From Kingdonia uniflora (taxonomy: Eukaryota; Streptophyta; Magnoliopsida; Ranunculales; Circaeasteraceae), in assembly GCA_014058105.1 (NCBI GenBank), contig JACGCM010001488.1, positions 62,001 to 126,000 of the forward strand: a stretch of 64,000 nucleotides of DNA, written 5' to 3'. Below the pieces are notes generated by a model. The model worked only from the letters and a program-made list of their open reading frames with translations, was not told where the DNA came from and did no database searches. The translations under genes and the position numbers were made by a program. Of this stretch, positions 22,836 through 34,533 are shown one piece after another. Every line of letters starts with the position of its first letter. The stretch's first letter is position 1.

Positions 22836-24218
22836 TCACGTGTACCCCATATATGCCCTATTATTATATGTAAGTTTAGGTGTACATTCGTTTGCTGAAG
22901 ATGATAAAACTTGGCACTTCCTGGGAGGAAACCCAAGTCACATTCAGGTAAGAAGATCCAAATTTTATTTCTCATTCCATGTATTTAATTTTGTTCTCAA
23001 ACATTGAGGATAATATTTTATTTAAGTTTGGGGACAGATAAACTACATTTTATATACTTTTTGATAAAGAGTAAAATAATGACTATTTGGCAATTTATGA
23101 TATACTTTTGGCAAATTTCTAACACTTACACTAATTTTATCTAGGCAAAATGATGTGCTGATTGGAAAACCCAAAAAACTTTAATATTTTACCAAGTGTA
23201 CACTAGAATATTTATTTACCGTGTTCTTAAACTCGATATACTACCATGTGATTAGCAAAAAACTCAAATTATTCTTGGTATATTTTCAAAACTTGCACTT
23301 CACTATAGTTATACTATCAATACTTTCAACAAAGTTTTTGACCAAAATATAGAAAATTTAACATTTATGTTAGCAATAATTCACTCCAAGGGAGACAACT
23401 GCCTAAGAATAAGTTAATTCTTGAAAGTATAAAAGAAAAGTCAAACTTGCTCTAAAACTTTTACGCTGCAAGGCATACTCGCATGATTAAGAATTGAAAG
23501 AGGAAAAATTATCACAAATCTTGAGTATGACCATAAACTATGTGAAGAGAGCATGAAAGTGTTACTTGTGAGAATCCTGGGTCTAGGTCAAGAAGGGGCT
23601 CAAAACCCTGGCAACCTTAGCTAACCAGCGGGGATTGTCCGCCAAAACTCCTTGTTATGGAGGCTTCACTAAGAAACTATGTATAAAAAGAAAAAATGGC
23701 TTGTAAAAAAAAGATAATACCAGGAAGACGAATTGAATAAGGCACTTGTCGAACTAACCAATAAATTTATTCCAATTAGTACTAGACTACCAAACACTGA
23801 CTCAACTATTTTATACAATGTATTGTGTTGCAATACTATTTTCACTACACTTAGATATAGCTAAGAAAAATATTTAAATCTTTTTCTAAGTATGAGGTAG
23901 TATTTCAAGTTTTAGATTTTTGAAATTATACTTTATGGTACACTTAGGAAATACTAAGTTTTAAGGAATTTTTTGTCATAATATTTTCTTGTTATAACAA
24001 AGTAAGAATAAGTTGACAAGAAATAATTCATTTGTAATCTAGAATTGCCAAAGTGTCATTATCGATTTTTGTGGGTATAATCATTGTAAACCCTCACGAA
24101 ACAACACTCGTCCACCAGGGGAACCTGGGGGTTTAACGGCTTGTTGCATACGTTATATACAACCGCGTTACCTGCGAAAATGGTTTTTATTTACTTATGC
24201 TCGAGGACTAGCAAAATA
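22836..24218 (+). other. Athila 3' non-coding region, no env-like ORF
   Basis: Some Athila elements have an env-like ORF here. This 1.4 kb is AT-rich with no substantial ORF, signal peptide or membrane segment, so that ORF is absent or erased. Confidence 0.65.
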
Positions 24219-24234
24219 TAAGTTCGGGGGTATT
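24219..24234 (+). other. Athila polypurine tract
   Basis: AAGTTCGGGGGTATT directly before the 3' LTR, the common Athila form of PPT. Confidence 0.75.
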
Positions 24235-25345
24235 TGATAGACATGTAATATTTGCATATACAACTACTAAATTTATATCTACCTAGTTATTTATTAAATA
24301 AATGTTCTACTAATAGTGTTTTTGCTTGTATTTACAGAAATCAGACATATAATAAATAAGTCGTACATTTTTCCGATTTTCAAAAAAAGAACAAGGGTGA
24401 TGCACTCCAACAATGATCCTCATTTGAAGTTATCAGCCAAAGGCCCATGGAAGACCATTAAAGAGAATTTAATGTATAGATTATTCTCATGAGTTATAAT
24501 ATCTATGCATGGTCTGAGGCATTGATTAGTGAATTTTACATTAATGGGGATATTTTGTAATCCCTCTTATACTCTATAAATAGGAGGGGAATCCCACCCA
24601 TGAGAAACATCTTGGAGAGTGTAAATCAAAGTTCAAAGGAATAAAGTTCTTCTTTATCTCTTTTTCTTGTCATTTTCTTTAACCAAGTAATATGGCAATG
24701 ATCAAAGGGATAAATAGTTAATCATCTTAGCCAAGGCTAGAGGAAGCTTCACCTAATGTAGCCTTAGTATAGAATAGCATAGTATAGCTATTGTAGTTAC
24801 TTTCTCTTCTTTCGTTTTAATGCATATTCTTCTTCCTACAATCCTAGCTTGACCATAGCTTGGATTTGAGGGAGTAAAGAATTTACGAAAACCATCTTGT
24901 TTGACCATTACAAGATGGTTTAGAACATGAAGAAGATGACAATACCCGTTCTTATTAGCCGGACTATGGTTGAATAAGGTGGTTTATGGGTAGTTCCCAA
25001 TCACAAATCTCTTTTATCTTTTGATGTATTGCATATGCCCGACCAAGGATATGCGATACGGAAACTCATAATTTACATTAATCATTTATGCTATTTCACG
25101 GTTACAACGGGTAGAGTGGAATCTAAGCCTTGGTTCTCACTCCGACTCATACAACTCATACTTTCTTGCATTTTATTTTCTTTACTTGAAAACCAATAAA
25201 ACAAACTCATTGTTATTGGATAAAATTAGTAACTCGAAGTATAATTCGTACCACAAGTCTCTTGGGATACGACCCCACTATCATTTGTACTCACGGTATA
25301 CCGTGCGCTTGCGGGTCTTTAAAATGTCGGTTTTTATATCGATTA
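24235..25345 (+). repeat. Athila 3' LTR (uninterrupted)
   Basis: 1111 bp, starting TGATAGACATG and ending ATCGATTA, where the 5' copy ends ATCAATCA; the canonical terminal CA has mutated to TA. It is followed by CATAC (25346-25350), one mismatch from TATAC at 2387-2391. Confidence 0.92.
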
Positions 25346-25660
25346 CATACCCGGCGCTGCTTACCTGACATAATCAAATGATGGAACCGCCACATCTGAT
25401 AATAGTCATTCTCAGCCTTCACTACTTCCTCTTCCGTCATCCCTTGATACGTAGGAAGAACAGGTATGGGAGTGTGCAAATCCAAAGGTTGGTTCCCAAA
25501 ATATCTAAACTAGAGTTTATGTTCTACAACAACAACCCTAGCTTTATATGTTTGGCGTCTAGTAGTCACTATTCTCAAATACAAGGAGAAATTGCATAAT
25601 ATTTCAAGTGACAGAGTACTATTAGAAGGATAACCGGTGATACAAGAGCAACAGTATTTA
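25346..25660 (-). pseudogene. Upstream half of the reading frame split by Athila, with promoter-like lead
   Basis: On the minus strand an open stretch from about 25519 to the insertion point reads ...PVLPTYQGMTEEEVVKAEND..., with an in-frame stop just upstream near 25515. It joins in frame with 2391-2283 when the Athila element is removed. Upstream on the same strand, a TATAAATAC sequence near 25655 could be a TATA box. I do not recognise the protein. It could be the start of an old retroelement ORF or a host gene remnant. Confidence 0.35.
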
Positions 25661-25899
25661 TAGAAGAACAACATTCAATGCAAGGAAGGAGTTCTAAAGT
25701 AGTCATCATTTAAAATAGTACTTCCTGGGAAACCCCATAGCCATATACATCAGTCCTCGCAAATGCAATCAATACAATATCCAATCTCCAATACAAAAGT
25801 TCTAACACCCAAGTCAGTCCCCTTCCAACCCCAGCCTTTCCCTATTCCAATGCACAAGCATTCAATGGACGTTTCTCAACTAAAGCCACTTGTGCCTTC

Positions 25900-26450
25900 A
25901 GTTGTGAGGGGGCGATTGTAGGACCTGTCCCTCGACCTTTGCCAAACTCGAACTACCTCAATACCAGACTCACGCATTATATACGTGACATACACAATCA
26001 ACAATGACACCTGGACCACGAACTGATGAAGAATGTGGATCGAGCACTACAGATTAAATTGAACAAGTCAAAGACACCTGTCTCCCACGAACTAGTAGTT
26101 ACAAGTTCAATCGCCACTTGACCACATTCTCAGGAGAACGTGTTTATGCACGATAACGAACTGAGGGTGAGATCTATAAAAAGGATGAGTTCTAGAGAAG
26201 AAAGAACCCCGGAAATTTTACACTTCAAGACCAAGTTTTTCTAGCTCAAGAGATCACAAAACTTGTAATCAAAGCATCAACCTCAAGCAATGAAAGTTAC
26301 AGTTACCAAATCCTCAAGTCGAGGCTGTGATTTTTACCAATTCAAAGGTTTCCACGCTAATCATCTGTGCCATTTCTATATTAAGTTATACCAATTCTTG
26401 TCACAGGTACATTTTGTATAAGAACTAATTTCGAGCTATTTTAAGCTACT
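25900..26450 (+). repeat. Possible degenerate LTR fragment or relic promoter
   Basis: A sequence starting TGTAGGACCTGTCCC at about 25919 contains a clear CTATAAAAAGG TATA-like box at 26175-26185, then a pyrimidine/AAG-rich leader. This layout is like a gypsy LTR, but no partner copy or target duplication is visible. No gene is seen from here to the bHLH 3' end (26450-26902). Confidence 0.25.
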
Positions 26451-26902
26451 AAGATATTAGCTAGGCCATTACATATATGTAAAAAACTTGAGTAGTTTTA
26501 TGACAGTTAGAACTGTTGTTAATGGTTGCGCACACATGTCGTTAATATCCATTTTTCACGTAGTGATGGAAGACCGATGGATCGAAGACCGTGGGGATCT
26601 ATCGACATCATGATCTGAGGTTGGTTCGAATGTGATTGTAATTAAAGGGTCCAGCTCATTTCCTATCAAGAAATATTCCCAAACGATTGAAGAATTAGGC
26701 TAAAAGCTCTAATTCGGGTGCGTGGAAGAACACAATACTACTCCATCTCAAAGTTAAGCATATAGTACACTAATTGATCTGATTTATGTACAAAACCTCT
26801 TATTTTCTAACGTACATTTCCTACTAGTACAAATACACTCCAACTTCTAAGCTCCATAAAAAATGGAACTCAGAAATCCATTCCCTGAGCTTTCCCCCAT
26901 TT

Positions 26903-28388
26903 CTAGAGATATCTTCCTCCATAACCTGCGTTCCTGAACAACGCGTGCATTATATCTTCAGGACTTATCAATGTACTTTGCTCCAGTTGCTACCACCATA
27001 ACAAGGATGACAAATAAAAAAAAACGTCATTAATTAGTTGCAACCCTTCATACATTGTAATGTAAGTATTTGGACAGAAATTATACCTCTGAGCATGAAG
27101 CTTGCATTGCAAAGTCATTGAAACAGCTTATAACACATTGTTGGATCTCAAGGCCTAATACTTCAAGCGTGTTTACAGTCGACAGCAACAAACCTGGCCT
27201 CCCTGCGCAGCAAACCTCCACCATTGTATCCGTGTTCCGCCTTTCCACATTGAACTACAACCATGGAAATTCACATAAAAAAAGTGCCATATTTTTGTTT
27301 ACCACATTAAGCATTTTCAAATCCCAAAAGCAAGTTAAAGGAGAATTATAGTACAGCCCCAAATGTGTCTCTTAAATAATCCTTCCCTTGGGCGCATGCA
27401 AATCCAAAATAAAATGCCAAATGCCGCTTTAAGCGGAACTTGAACACAACTCCATACAGGCCTTAAGTGTTTCCAAACAATCCTGGGGTTTTAGCTAGCG
27501 TATTGAGAGTCTAAAAAATATGAAAAGATGATCAATTACTACTATACAAAAACAAACCATAAGTGTGCCTAAACAATTTATACCTTGGGTGTATTTCTAA
27601 TAGGGGCTTCTTCTGATTTCAAGTCCTTCAAAATACCCATTAGGTTCAATGGTTCCGAACCCGCGACTTCGATATTTTCTTGCAAATTCTTGATCCTCTC
27701 TAGGAGTTCTTTCATGTACTCTATAGTATCTCCAAGTATAGATGTTCTATCCATCTGCAAAATATCACCAAAATTCAACAAAATATCACCAAAATTCAAC
27801 AAAATACTCACTAAAAATAAAGAATTTAAATTTACATAAACTTCATAATAACACAGCTACAAAAACTAATACCTTGCTTATCTTAGGAACAACTGACCGC
27901 AACATTGAAAGACGGTCATTTAACCGCTTTCGTCTCCGTCTCTCGGCCATTAGGTTTTTCGACGGTTGTCCAACTTCTCTTCTACTCTTATTTTTTCTCT
28001 CCTTAACTTGGACACCCTCCACATTACAAGTATTCTGCATTTCCTCCAAATTTTGTAGGCTAGTTTGCTTATCATTCTCTATCAAAGAGATATCTTCTTG
28101 AATTGGAAATGCTGGCATATCGAGCTCCTCTGATAAGGGCAACAAGGGTCCATCTCCAAATGTGCAATCGAAAGCGGGTTGTGTCGATAAATCAAACCCT
28201 TCTAAGGATGAACTGGGCATGACCATACCAAGGTTGGGGTTGTGGTTATCATTGAAGTAGTCTGAAGTAGTCCAGCCATTAGTGAGGAAATCAGTCATGG
28301 ACATTGTTGAAGAAGACTCACCTGTACCCCATGTTTCTCTTTTTAGTCCTAGTAACTCCTCTAAGAAACCATTATCATTGAGCTCCAT
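26903..28388 (-). CDS. bHLH transcription factor, bHLH93/bHLH61 class, four exons
   Basis: CDS joins (minus) 28388-27873, 27754-27584, 27254-27087 and 26989-26903: 172, 57, 56 and 28 codons plus stop, 313 aa. All three introns are GT-AG and phase 0. Residues about 146-197 form the bHLH domain: [20 protein letters not shown] basic region and helix 1, then [17 protein letters not shown] helix 2. The intron falls exactly at K-I-S-K/M-D-R. The Glu-Arg pair for E-box contact is present. Residues about 230-313 match the ACT-like C-terminal domain of this class ([21 protein letters not shown]), ending N-A-G-Y-G-G. The N-terminus has the M-E-L-x-x-x-x-F-L-E-E-L-L start. Arabidopsis bHLH93 is the closest I recall. 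It is predicted nuclear and DNA-binding, and appears fully intact. Confidence 0.95.
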
Positions 28389-28421
28389 CTCTAGCTATCT
28401 CTCAGAGACAAACCATGAGGA

Positions 28422-28428
28422 GCTTATA
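28422..28428 (-). promoter_or_regulatory. Candidate TATA box of the bHLH gene
   Basis: TATAAGC in an AT-rich setting on the minus strand, 34-40 bp upstream of the ATG. If used, the 5' UTR would be very short (about 10 bases). A more distant start with a longer leader is equally possible. Confidence 0.3.
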
Positions 28429-28639
28429 TTATGTTGTAATAATATTATGTCTTTATCATAAGAAGCTGAAGTGAAACAGAGTAAATAAATATTTCCCATG
28501 CTGCTGCTCTGAAAACTTTGACCCACAAGTTTGTCTGAATCGAAAATGATTGAGTTAGAATCAAAGACCATGTCAGGTTTCTGTGATACATAACTCTCAT
28601 CAGCCTCTGCTCATCAACACAAACAAACACACATCTCTT

Positions 28640-30629
28640 TCTCTCTGATTGTTCTTGGACTTTGGAAACTTCAGACTAGGGGTCCATCCTGTTTCTATCT
28701 TGTGCTTGCTTACACATGCAGGACAACGCCTAGCAATGTAAGTGTTCACCTTTCAATGTCCCTCTCAAACTTTGGTTTAGAACAAGTGCTTAACTTCTCT
28801 AGCTAAAAATATATTTGGTTTCAACACTTCAATGATCATTGATCAATATGTGTTTGTTTTTGATGTTTTTTTGTTTTGCTAGAATCATGCATGAATTATG
28901 ATGGAGTTGCAAAGATTTGGTAAAAATAATATGGGACGATGTTGAAAACGGTATCAAGGTCTAATATAGGCATGCCGTAAAGAAGAAGTTCCAACTAAGC
29001 CTATGGTGTAACATGTATTGATTTTGGTTTCCAGAAGTCTTTTCTTAGTATCAGAGTGTATACTAACCATATTCTAGAGCATATATAAGGGGGAAAGATT
29101 GGGAATACGCGCGACTTGCATTTATGTTACGGGATTCCAATCATGGCCAATATACATCATCATATATAATGGGCTTAACTATACATAGTGTATGTAAAGA
29201 TTGCTATGTTCACGAGCAGTATCATTGTTGTTATTCCTCAAGGTTGTTTCATTTCATGGTATGTCTACTCATTAAACCGCTTATAATGATCTCAATGGAT
29301 ACACGATTTTGTATCAGCGTGATTCATAACACTAACACCAGATATTTATCCACATTTTCCTCTATACATAACTTCTGGTGTGCAAATAACGCAGGACCTG
29401 CGAAAAATAACTCAGCTATACGACCTTGTGACGTACGGCCCTTTACAGAAGAGATAAAAACACATTTTAGAAAATTGCACAATGGCAAAACTACAAGTCC
29501 ACAAAGGTAGATTTGGAGGGCAGAACTCTACAAGAGCTCCACCCCAAAGAAAAACAAGTCCTCCATTGGTTTCCTTCGTTGATGATATTGAAACTCATGC
29601 ATCATATTCATGCGTGCAAATACAACTTTAGCTTGCCCACAACATTTGATTTCTGTTTCACCACAAACCGCTTTGAGTTATTTTTGTCTCTCTACTATTA
29701 GGACCAAACTTTTGGCTGAAGGTAGGGTAAATTGTACCATATATTTCACTATTTATACACATGGAGACTTGACAACCCTGCCCGTGGGTTTGTTCTTCAC
29801 TCCCTCCTTGAGGTACCTCTCTTGTCTAGTCACTACAGAGCTAAAACCATGATCGATCAAGTAGGTTTTGTTTTGCTGGAAGACAATGTATATTTGTAGG
29901 ACCAAATTAAGTTAGTATATAAACAACTTTTGATATATAGATGCAATGAACAAGATTGTTTATGGGTCCCGACTTGATGGTAAGGACACAATGAAAATGG
30001 CATTTGTAGATGCTCTTCTTGATTCGGAGATTCTGTGTCAATAGCAAAGTTGGTAGTAGTCCACACCATGATACTCAAGTATGTGTGAGAACGATCAACT
30101 TGCTGGAAAGTAACACAATTTGCATGCACACACGGGATTAAGGAATAATTCATTGTGCATGCACAAACCAAGTTGAATAAGAATATATTTGGACAAGATT
30201 GTAAAAGTCCAAGAATTTCAAGATAATAATAGACTTAGTTGAAACAGAACAATGAGAGTGGGTGGGAGAATGAGCCACTACCTCAAATATTCCCAACAAA
30301 TTTCTCAAGGAAATGATGGTTTTTAACAAATTTGTAGTTGAAACATCGTGGCATCACATGAGAGGGGTTTAAGAGTAAAAAAAATAAATGCTTGCATAAC
30401 TTGAAGCCATGAACTGAAGCAGCCATTGTTGGTCTTTCTTCAGGTGTAAACCAAACAAAAAACCTGCACTTTGGTATGTTCATATGCCCCAAAGCATGAA
30501 TTTTCTCCCGCTCTTGATAGTGTAGGTGCCCGATTCACTCCCACGCCTGTTAGGAAGCATTTTTTAGTCCAATGACGATATTCTCCCACCGACACCCAGC
30601 TACTTGAAATGCTCTAAAAATCTTAAAAT
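28640..30629. other. Intergenic region upstream of the bHLH gene; no gene recognised
   Basis: About 2 kb of AT-rich sequence. ORFs such as 29124-29510 (plus) and 30171-29857 (minus) lack recognisable motifs and coding character. The proximal few hundred bases would include the bHLH promoter. The copia element begins at 30630. Confidence 0.5.
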
Positions 30630-30891
30630 TGTTAGGAGTTGGGTCCAAGCCCAAACTAAGAACCCAACAGGGTTGGGGTGTCCTATTAGGACTCCTAACA
30701 AGCCCATAGGCCCGATAGGGTTATGGGGAGAGTTTGAGTAGGTTAGGTAACCTTTATTGTAGGCTTATTCTTATATTACTGTATTACGTACAGAGAACAC
30801 TACTCATAATCAATAAAAAATCCTCTCTTCTCTCTCTCTTTTGTTCATAAGATATAGTATTATTATATTGCTCTATATCGATTATTTCTCA
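30630..30891 (+). repeat. Copia 5' LTR
   Basis: 262 bp, TGTTAGGAGTT...TTTCTCA. It matches 40804-41028 and then 49136-49172 at over nine of ten positions by eye. Confidence 0.93.
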
Positions 30892-30907
30892 ACACGTTAT
30901 CAGCACG
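30892..30907 (+). other. Copia primer binding site-like sequence
   Basis: ACACGTTATCAGCACG directly after the 5' LTR, a form often found at this place in plant copia elements. Confidence 0.7.
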
Positions 30908-32729
30908 CAAGCTCTAGGGACGAGGAGAGCAGAAAATTACCTTCTAATTAGAGTTTTCAAAGAAATCAAGCGATCAGGAGAAGAGGTATTTTACAGTTTT
31001 TGAATACATATTCTATTCCTTGCTATTCTATACTATATGATAGATTATCATGGTTTAAAAACATATTTTCCCTATTTTTTTCGGATTAAAAATTAGGGTT
31101 TTTAATATTTTTTACCCTTGAAAAATGGTTGCATACAAACTTAAATATCTTTCTTTATGGACATCGTATAAAGGCGAGACCACTTTGGTTAGATAGCCTA
31201 TTCCGAGAGCTTTCCAACGGTATATGGCATGTCTCAGGAAGATGTCCCAATCACTAGGAATAGTACGTTGAAACTATGCAATTTCACGGTCAAAAACGAC
31301 GTTTTTTGGTCGATGACGTCAGCAAAGATATTAAAAAATTTTATTTTTAATAATTATCTGAAGTGACATCATCATTATCCACAGTGACGTCAGCAGTGAC
31401 ACGTGTCAAGGACACGTGACATGCTGACGTGGCATGGTACGTGTGGCATACATGGCACGTGTTGTGACACGTGGCAGTCCCGGACGGTCACCGAAGCTGT
31501 CGCCGACCGGGCACCGAAGACAGCCATCGGCCGAACGCCAGAATATTAGACAAAATATTCACCGAACGATCACCAGAATATTTGTCGAACGGCTACCAGA
31601 GTAGTGACGTGGCAGACACGTATGTGGCACGTGTGCAGCCCGTGCATGTGGCACGTGCGACCTGTGTGTGCGTGGCACGTGGCAGATCGAGTCAGACCGA
31701 TTCAAACAAGTCAACCCGGTCCAGGCCTTGACCTAGACCGAGTTAGACCGGTCCATAACCGGTCCAGACACTAAAGCAGCTATAAATAACCCATTTTTTG
31801 GTCAAATTGAGCCCAATTTTTTAAAAAAATTTCTATTAATTGGACCTACCCTGTGGGGGACCCATTTTGAATTATTTTTTTTAATATTTTTTTAAATTTT
31901 TTGGGAATAAGCATCTCGTATAGGAATATTGGCTTACTTATATGTGATATAAGTAAATGGTGTAATACCTATTTAATTATCTTACGATAGCTAATAGGAT
32001 ATTACTGGTATACTCCCAAGATACTAATTATAATGATCAGGGATCAGAAATAATGTGAAACCAAGACTAATTTAGCATACGACTGTGAGTCATATCTAAA
32101 TCACAGTTAATTGTCACAGACAAATAACTAGAGCTCAATTGGGAATTGACTTAGTCTTATTTCTAAAAACTTGGTGTCTGAGGAACCAATTTTTCGTATC
32201 TAGGTGCAATTAGATGTTACATAATAATATTTAGAGGTATATATGCATTAATAGCAACCTATAGTACCCTAAAATGTTAGTTCAAAAATAGGTATAATCA
32301 ACCTATCTTGTGAACCAGCAGACTTCGGGATGGGACCACTTGTCAGCTAAAACATCTAATATCCATCATATTCATAGACAATATGGTCATTTCGCTAGAA
32401 TATACAAACCATTATAGAACTAGAGGGCTTAGAACACCCCAGTTCTCATAATAAGGATAACACACATCTAATGGTTTCGAATAGCAATCTTGGCTAAGAT
32501 TCTATTAAAACGCACACCTAAAATTAAGATCGTCATTTTTACAGGGTAAAATTTAGGATTTAATCATTATAATTTTTATTACGAGTTTTAGAATATGAAC
32601 AGGGTTCAACTATAATATGATTGGGAATCATTTATTTATCTTTATTCTAAGTACTATGATCTGTCTTTAATGCAATTGATATGTTTATCAAGAATTGTCT
32701 CTAATTATAATCTATATATTGTATTATAG
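30908..32729 (+). other. Copia leader
   Basis: A long untranslated region of 1.8 kb. Its GC-rich middle holds the ACGT array listed separately. A chance ORF at 31471-31731 crosses that array. No other coding sequence is recognised. Confidence 0.55.
31387..31680 (+). promoter_or_regulatory. Array of twelve ACGT cores (G-box/ABRE-like) in the copia leader
   Basis: Twelve ACGT tetramers lie within 294 bp. Seven of them are in CACGTG hexamers and several in the ACACGTGGC context, which is the plant G-box/ABRE type bound by bZIP and bHLH factors. The segment is GC-rich against AT-rich surroundings. Being downstream of the LTR, it would act as an internal enhancer or as a decayed simple repeat; this is inference. 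Confidence 0.45.
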
Positions 32730-33600
32730 ATGTCTGCAAAACTAAAAAAATATTGAATTTTCATCATTCCTGCTCACTGGAGCAAATTACCTCACTTGGT
32801 GTATTGAAGCCGATTTATTCTTAAAGTTTCTTAGTCTGCAGAAGACCATTGTCATTGGCAATAAGAAAGATCCCATGGGCAAAACAAGGGCTTTGTTTAT
32901 CCTCTATCATCATATTCCATCATATTCTGGATGACCTGAAGATTGAATATCTCAATAAGGTTGAGCCAACTGACTTATGGGCAAGCATGAAGGGGCGTTA
33001 TGGTCATCAAAAGGCCATTATGTTCCCAAAAGTGATGCACCAATGGAATACCCTTAGGTTCTAAGATTTTAGGACCGTCGCTGATTATAACTCAGCAGTC
33101 CATAAAATTGCTTCTACAATTGAGCTATATGAGAGGAAAGTCACTAATGCTGAAATGGTAGAGAAGACTTTATCAACCTTCCATGCTAGCAATATTGCGA
33201 TTCAGATACAATACGGTGAGAGAACTTGATGACTCATGCAGTCTTGATTTAGGCACTGCTCCTCTCTGAGCAGAATGATGAACTTTTGATGAAGAATCAT
33301 GATATGCGGCCTTCTGGGAGTACGTCGTTGCCTGCATCAAACAATGTTCAGTTTTGGAGAAACAGCTCTGTACGTCAGGGACAAAAATATGAAAGGGGCA
33401 GGAGAAGGTACCAGGGGTACAGGAAGGGCAGAAACCAAAAACCTTTTGGCCTTGGGAGAGGTAAAAGATTTAAGAAATCCTAGACACTAGGCAATGTGAA
33501 GAAGGAAAAGAAGACTGGTCAGGGATCTACTTACTTTAACTACAGTGACACATGACACTGGGCACTGGAATGTCATGTACCACAGGTGGTTATAGGTGAC
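32730..33600 (+). pseudogene. Copia gag (UBN2 domain)
   Basis: Frame from ATG at 32730. Recognisable gag starts about 32849 with I-L-D-D-L-K-I-E-Y-L and D-L-W-A-S-M-K-G-R-Y. It continues through a stop at 33062-33064 with D-Y-N-S-A-V-H-K-I-A-S and E-K-T-L-S-T-F-H-A-S-N, which is the UBN2-type gag of plant copia elements. A basic Gly/Arg-rich segment follows at 33286-33483, then a zinc-knuckle-like region near 33540-33580. The gag-only element interrupts the ORF at 33634. Several stops. Confidence 0.82.
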
Positions 33601-33634
33601 AGAGTTCAGACCCACCATGCAGTTGTTAAAACTA

Positions 33635-34120
33635 TAATCCACAATACGATGAAGAAGCTATAGTTAACTGAAAGATACGAAGAACACTAAAATTGGAAAA
33701 AAATAAAGCTTCAATTGCTTAAAAAAATGAAGTAGATTATAATAAATCACTCCAAAACCCTAGGCTTCTCTCAAACTTTTTTCAGATCTAACATAACAAG
33801 AAAACATAACCTAAGTCCCCTTTATATAAAGGGAACTCAAAATTATAAAATAACGGATCACGAGGTAAAAGCAATACCTGAGAATCAAAACACCGCCAGA
33901 GTCGTTCGAACGAACTAGGAAGTCGTTCGAACAACTTTACGAATAATTGGTCTGAAACCCTAGAAACTTACATGGTCGTTCGAACGAAACCAAACTCATT
34001 CAAACGAAAATATGACTTTGGGCCAAAATTCCAGAGGACATGTCAACTCGTTCTAACGACACTCAACGTCATTCGAACGACTTTAAATAATCTTCAAATA
34101 CTCTAGATCCTCCTGGATCA
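33635..34120 (-). repeat. TR-GAG-like 3' LTR with TTCGAA palindrome array
   Basis: On the minus strand it starts TGATCCAGGAGG and ends GTGGATTA. It holds six palindromic sites (starts 33901, 33922, 33975, 33995, 34047, 34068) and, downstream in the element's sense, a TATA-like TTTATATAAA (33821-33830) within a larger palindrome. The PPT abuts at 34121-34136. Confidence 0.88.
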
Positions 34121-34533
34121 TGGCTCCCCCCCTTTAGAAGCCTTGAGCTCCTGCTCAAGCGAGAACTGGAGAGGTGGGAATACGGCGCTGCTCATTATCC
34201 TATTTACCACTTTGAAGTACGACGTAGCTGACCCATCTTCCCAATTCGGAATGACTCAAAACCACCACATGTCTTGCCTGGCAACAACTTTCGACAAAGC
34301 ACACTACGCCTCTTAGGATCATCATATCCCGCAACATAACCTGACTTAACATAAGGCTGTATCTGCATAGAAACTAACATAGCATAAATAGTTGGTAATG
34401 GGGGTCGAGATAATCAATCAGCCAATTTGTTGTCCACTCCCTTCGTATACTGTATAATCAAGGGCAATTATTGGAGATACAACCTCCCCTTCATCTGGCG
34501 AGCTTACTGCAGCTTGGACTGTATAGTGAAAAA

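Larger units (their letters stand above)
2392..25345 (+). mobile_element. Athila-type Ty3/gypsy LTR retrotransposon, interrupted by a Tat element
   Basis: The element is about 10.9 kb once the inserted Tat element is removed. LTRs are 1110 and 1111 bp. The order is LTR, PBS, 1.9 kb leader, gag, protease, reverse transcriptase, RNase H, integrase, 1.4 kb non-coding, PPT, LTR, all on the plus strand. The PBS matches the GGCGCCGTTGTCGGGGA type common in Athila. Gag and pol resemble Athila proteins, including the stretch ICMHRINL and the spacing of RT motifs. The target duplication is TATAC/CATAC (one mismatch). No env-like third ORF is seen. All ORFs carry stops or frameshifts and the RT catalytic motif is altered, so it is not autonomous. 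The clade call rests on recalled family features, not a search. Confidence 0.9.

Noticed and set aside
22836..24218. Env-like ORF of Athila
   Set aside because: No ORF over about 65 codons and no signal peptide or membrane segment in the expected place.
25291..25485. A 64-codon minus-strand ORF taken as one gene
   Set aside because: Its last third lies inside the Athila 3' LTR, so the ORF as read is an artefact of the insertion; the real continuation is at 2391-2283.
29124..29852. Several plus-strand ORFs between the bHLH gene and the copia element
   Set aside because: No recognisable motif, no splice-consistent structure and overlapping frames of similar length; probably chance.
31471..31731. 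86-codon ORF overlapping the ACGT array in the copia leader
   Set aside because: It arises from GC-rich, stop-poor repeats (TGACGTGGCACGTG). There is no domain, it lies upstream of a well-placed gag start, and the composition is explained by the array.
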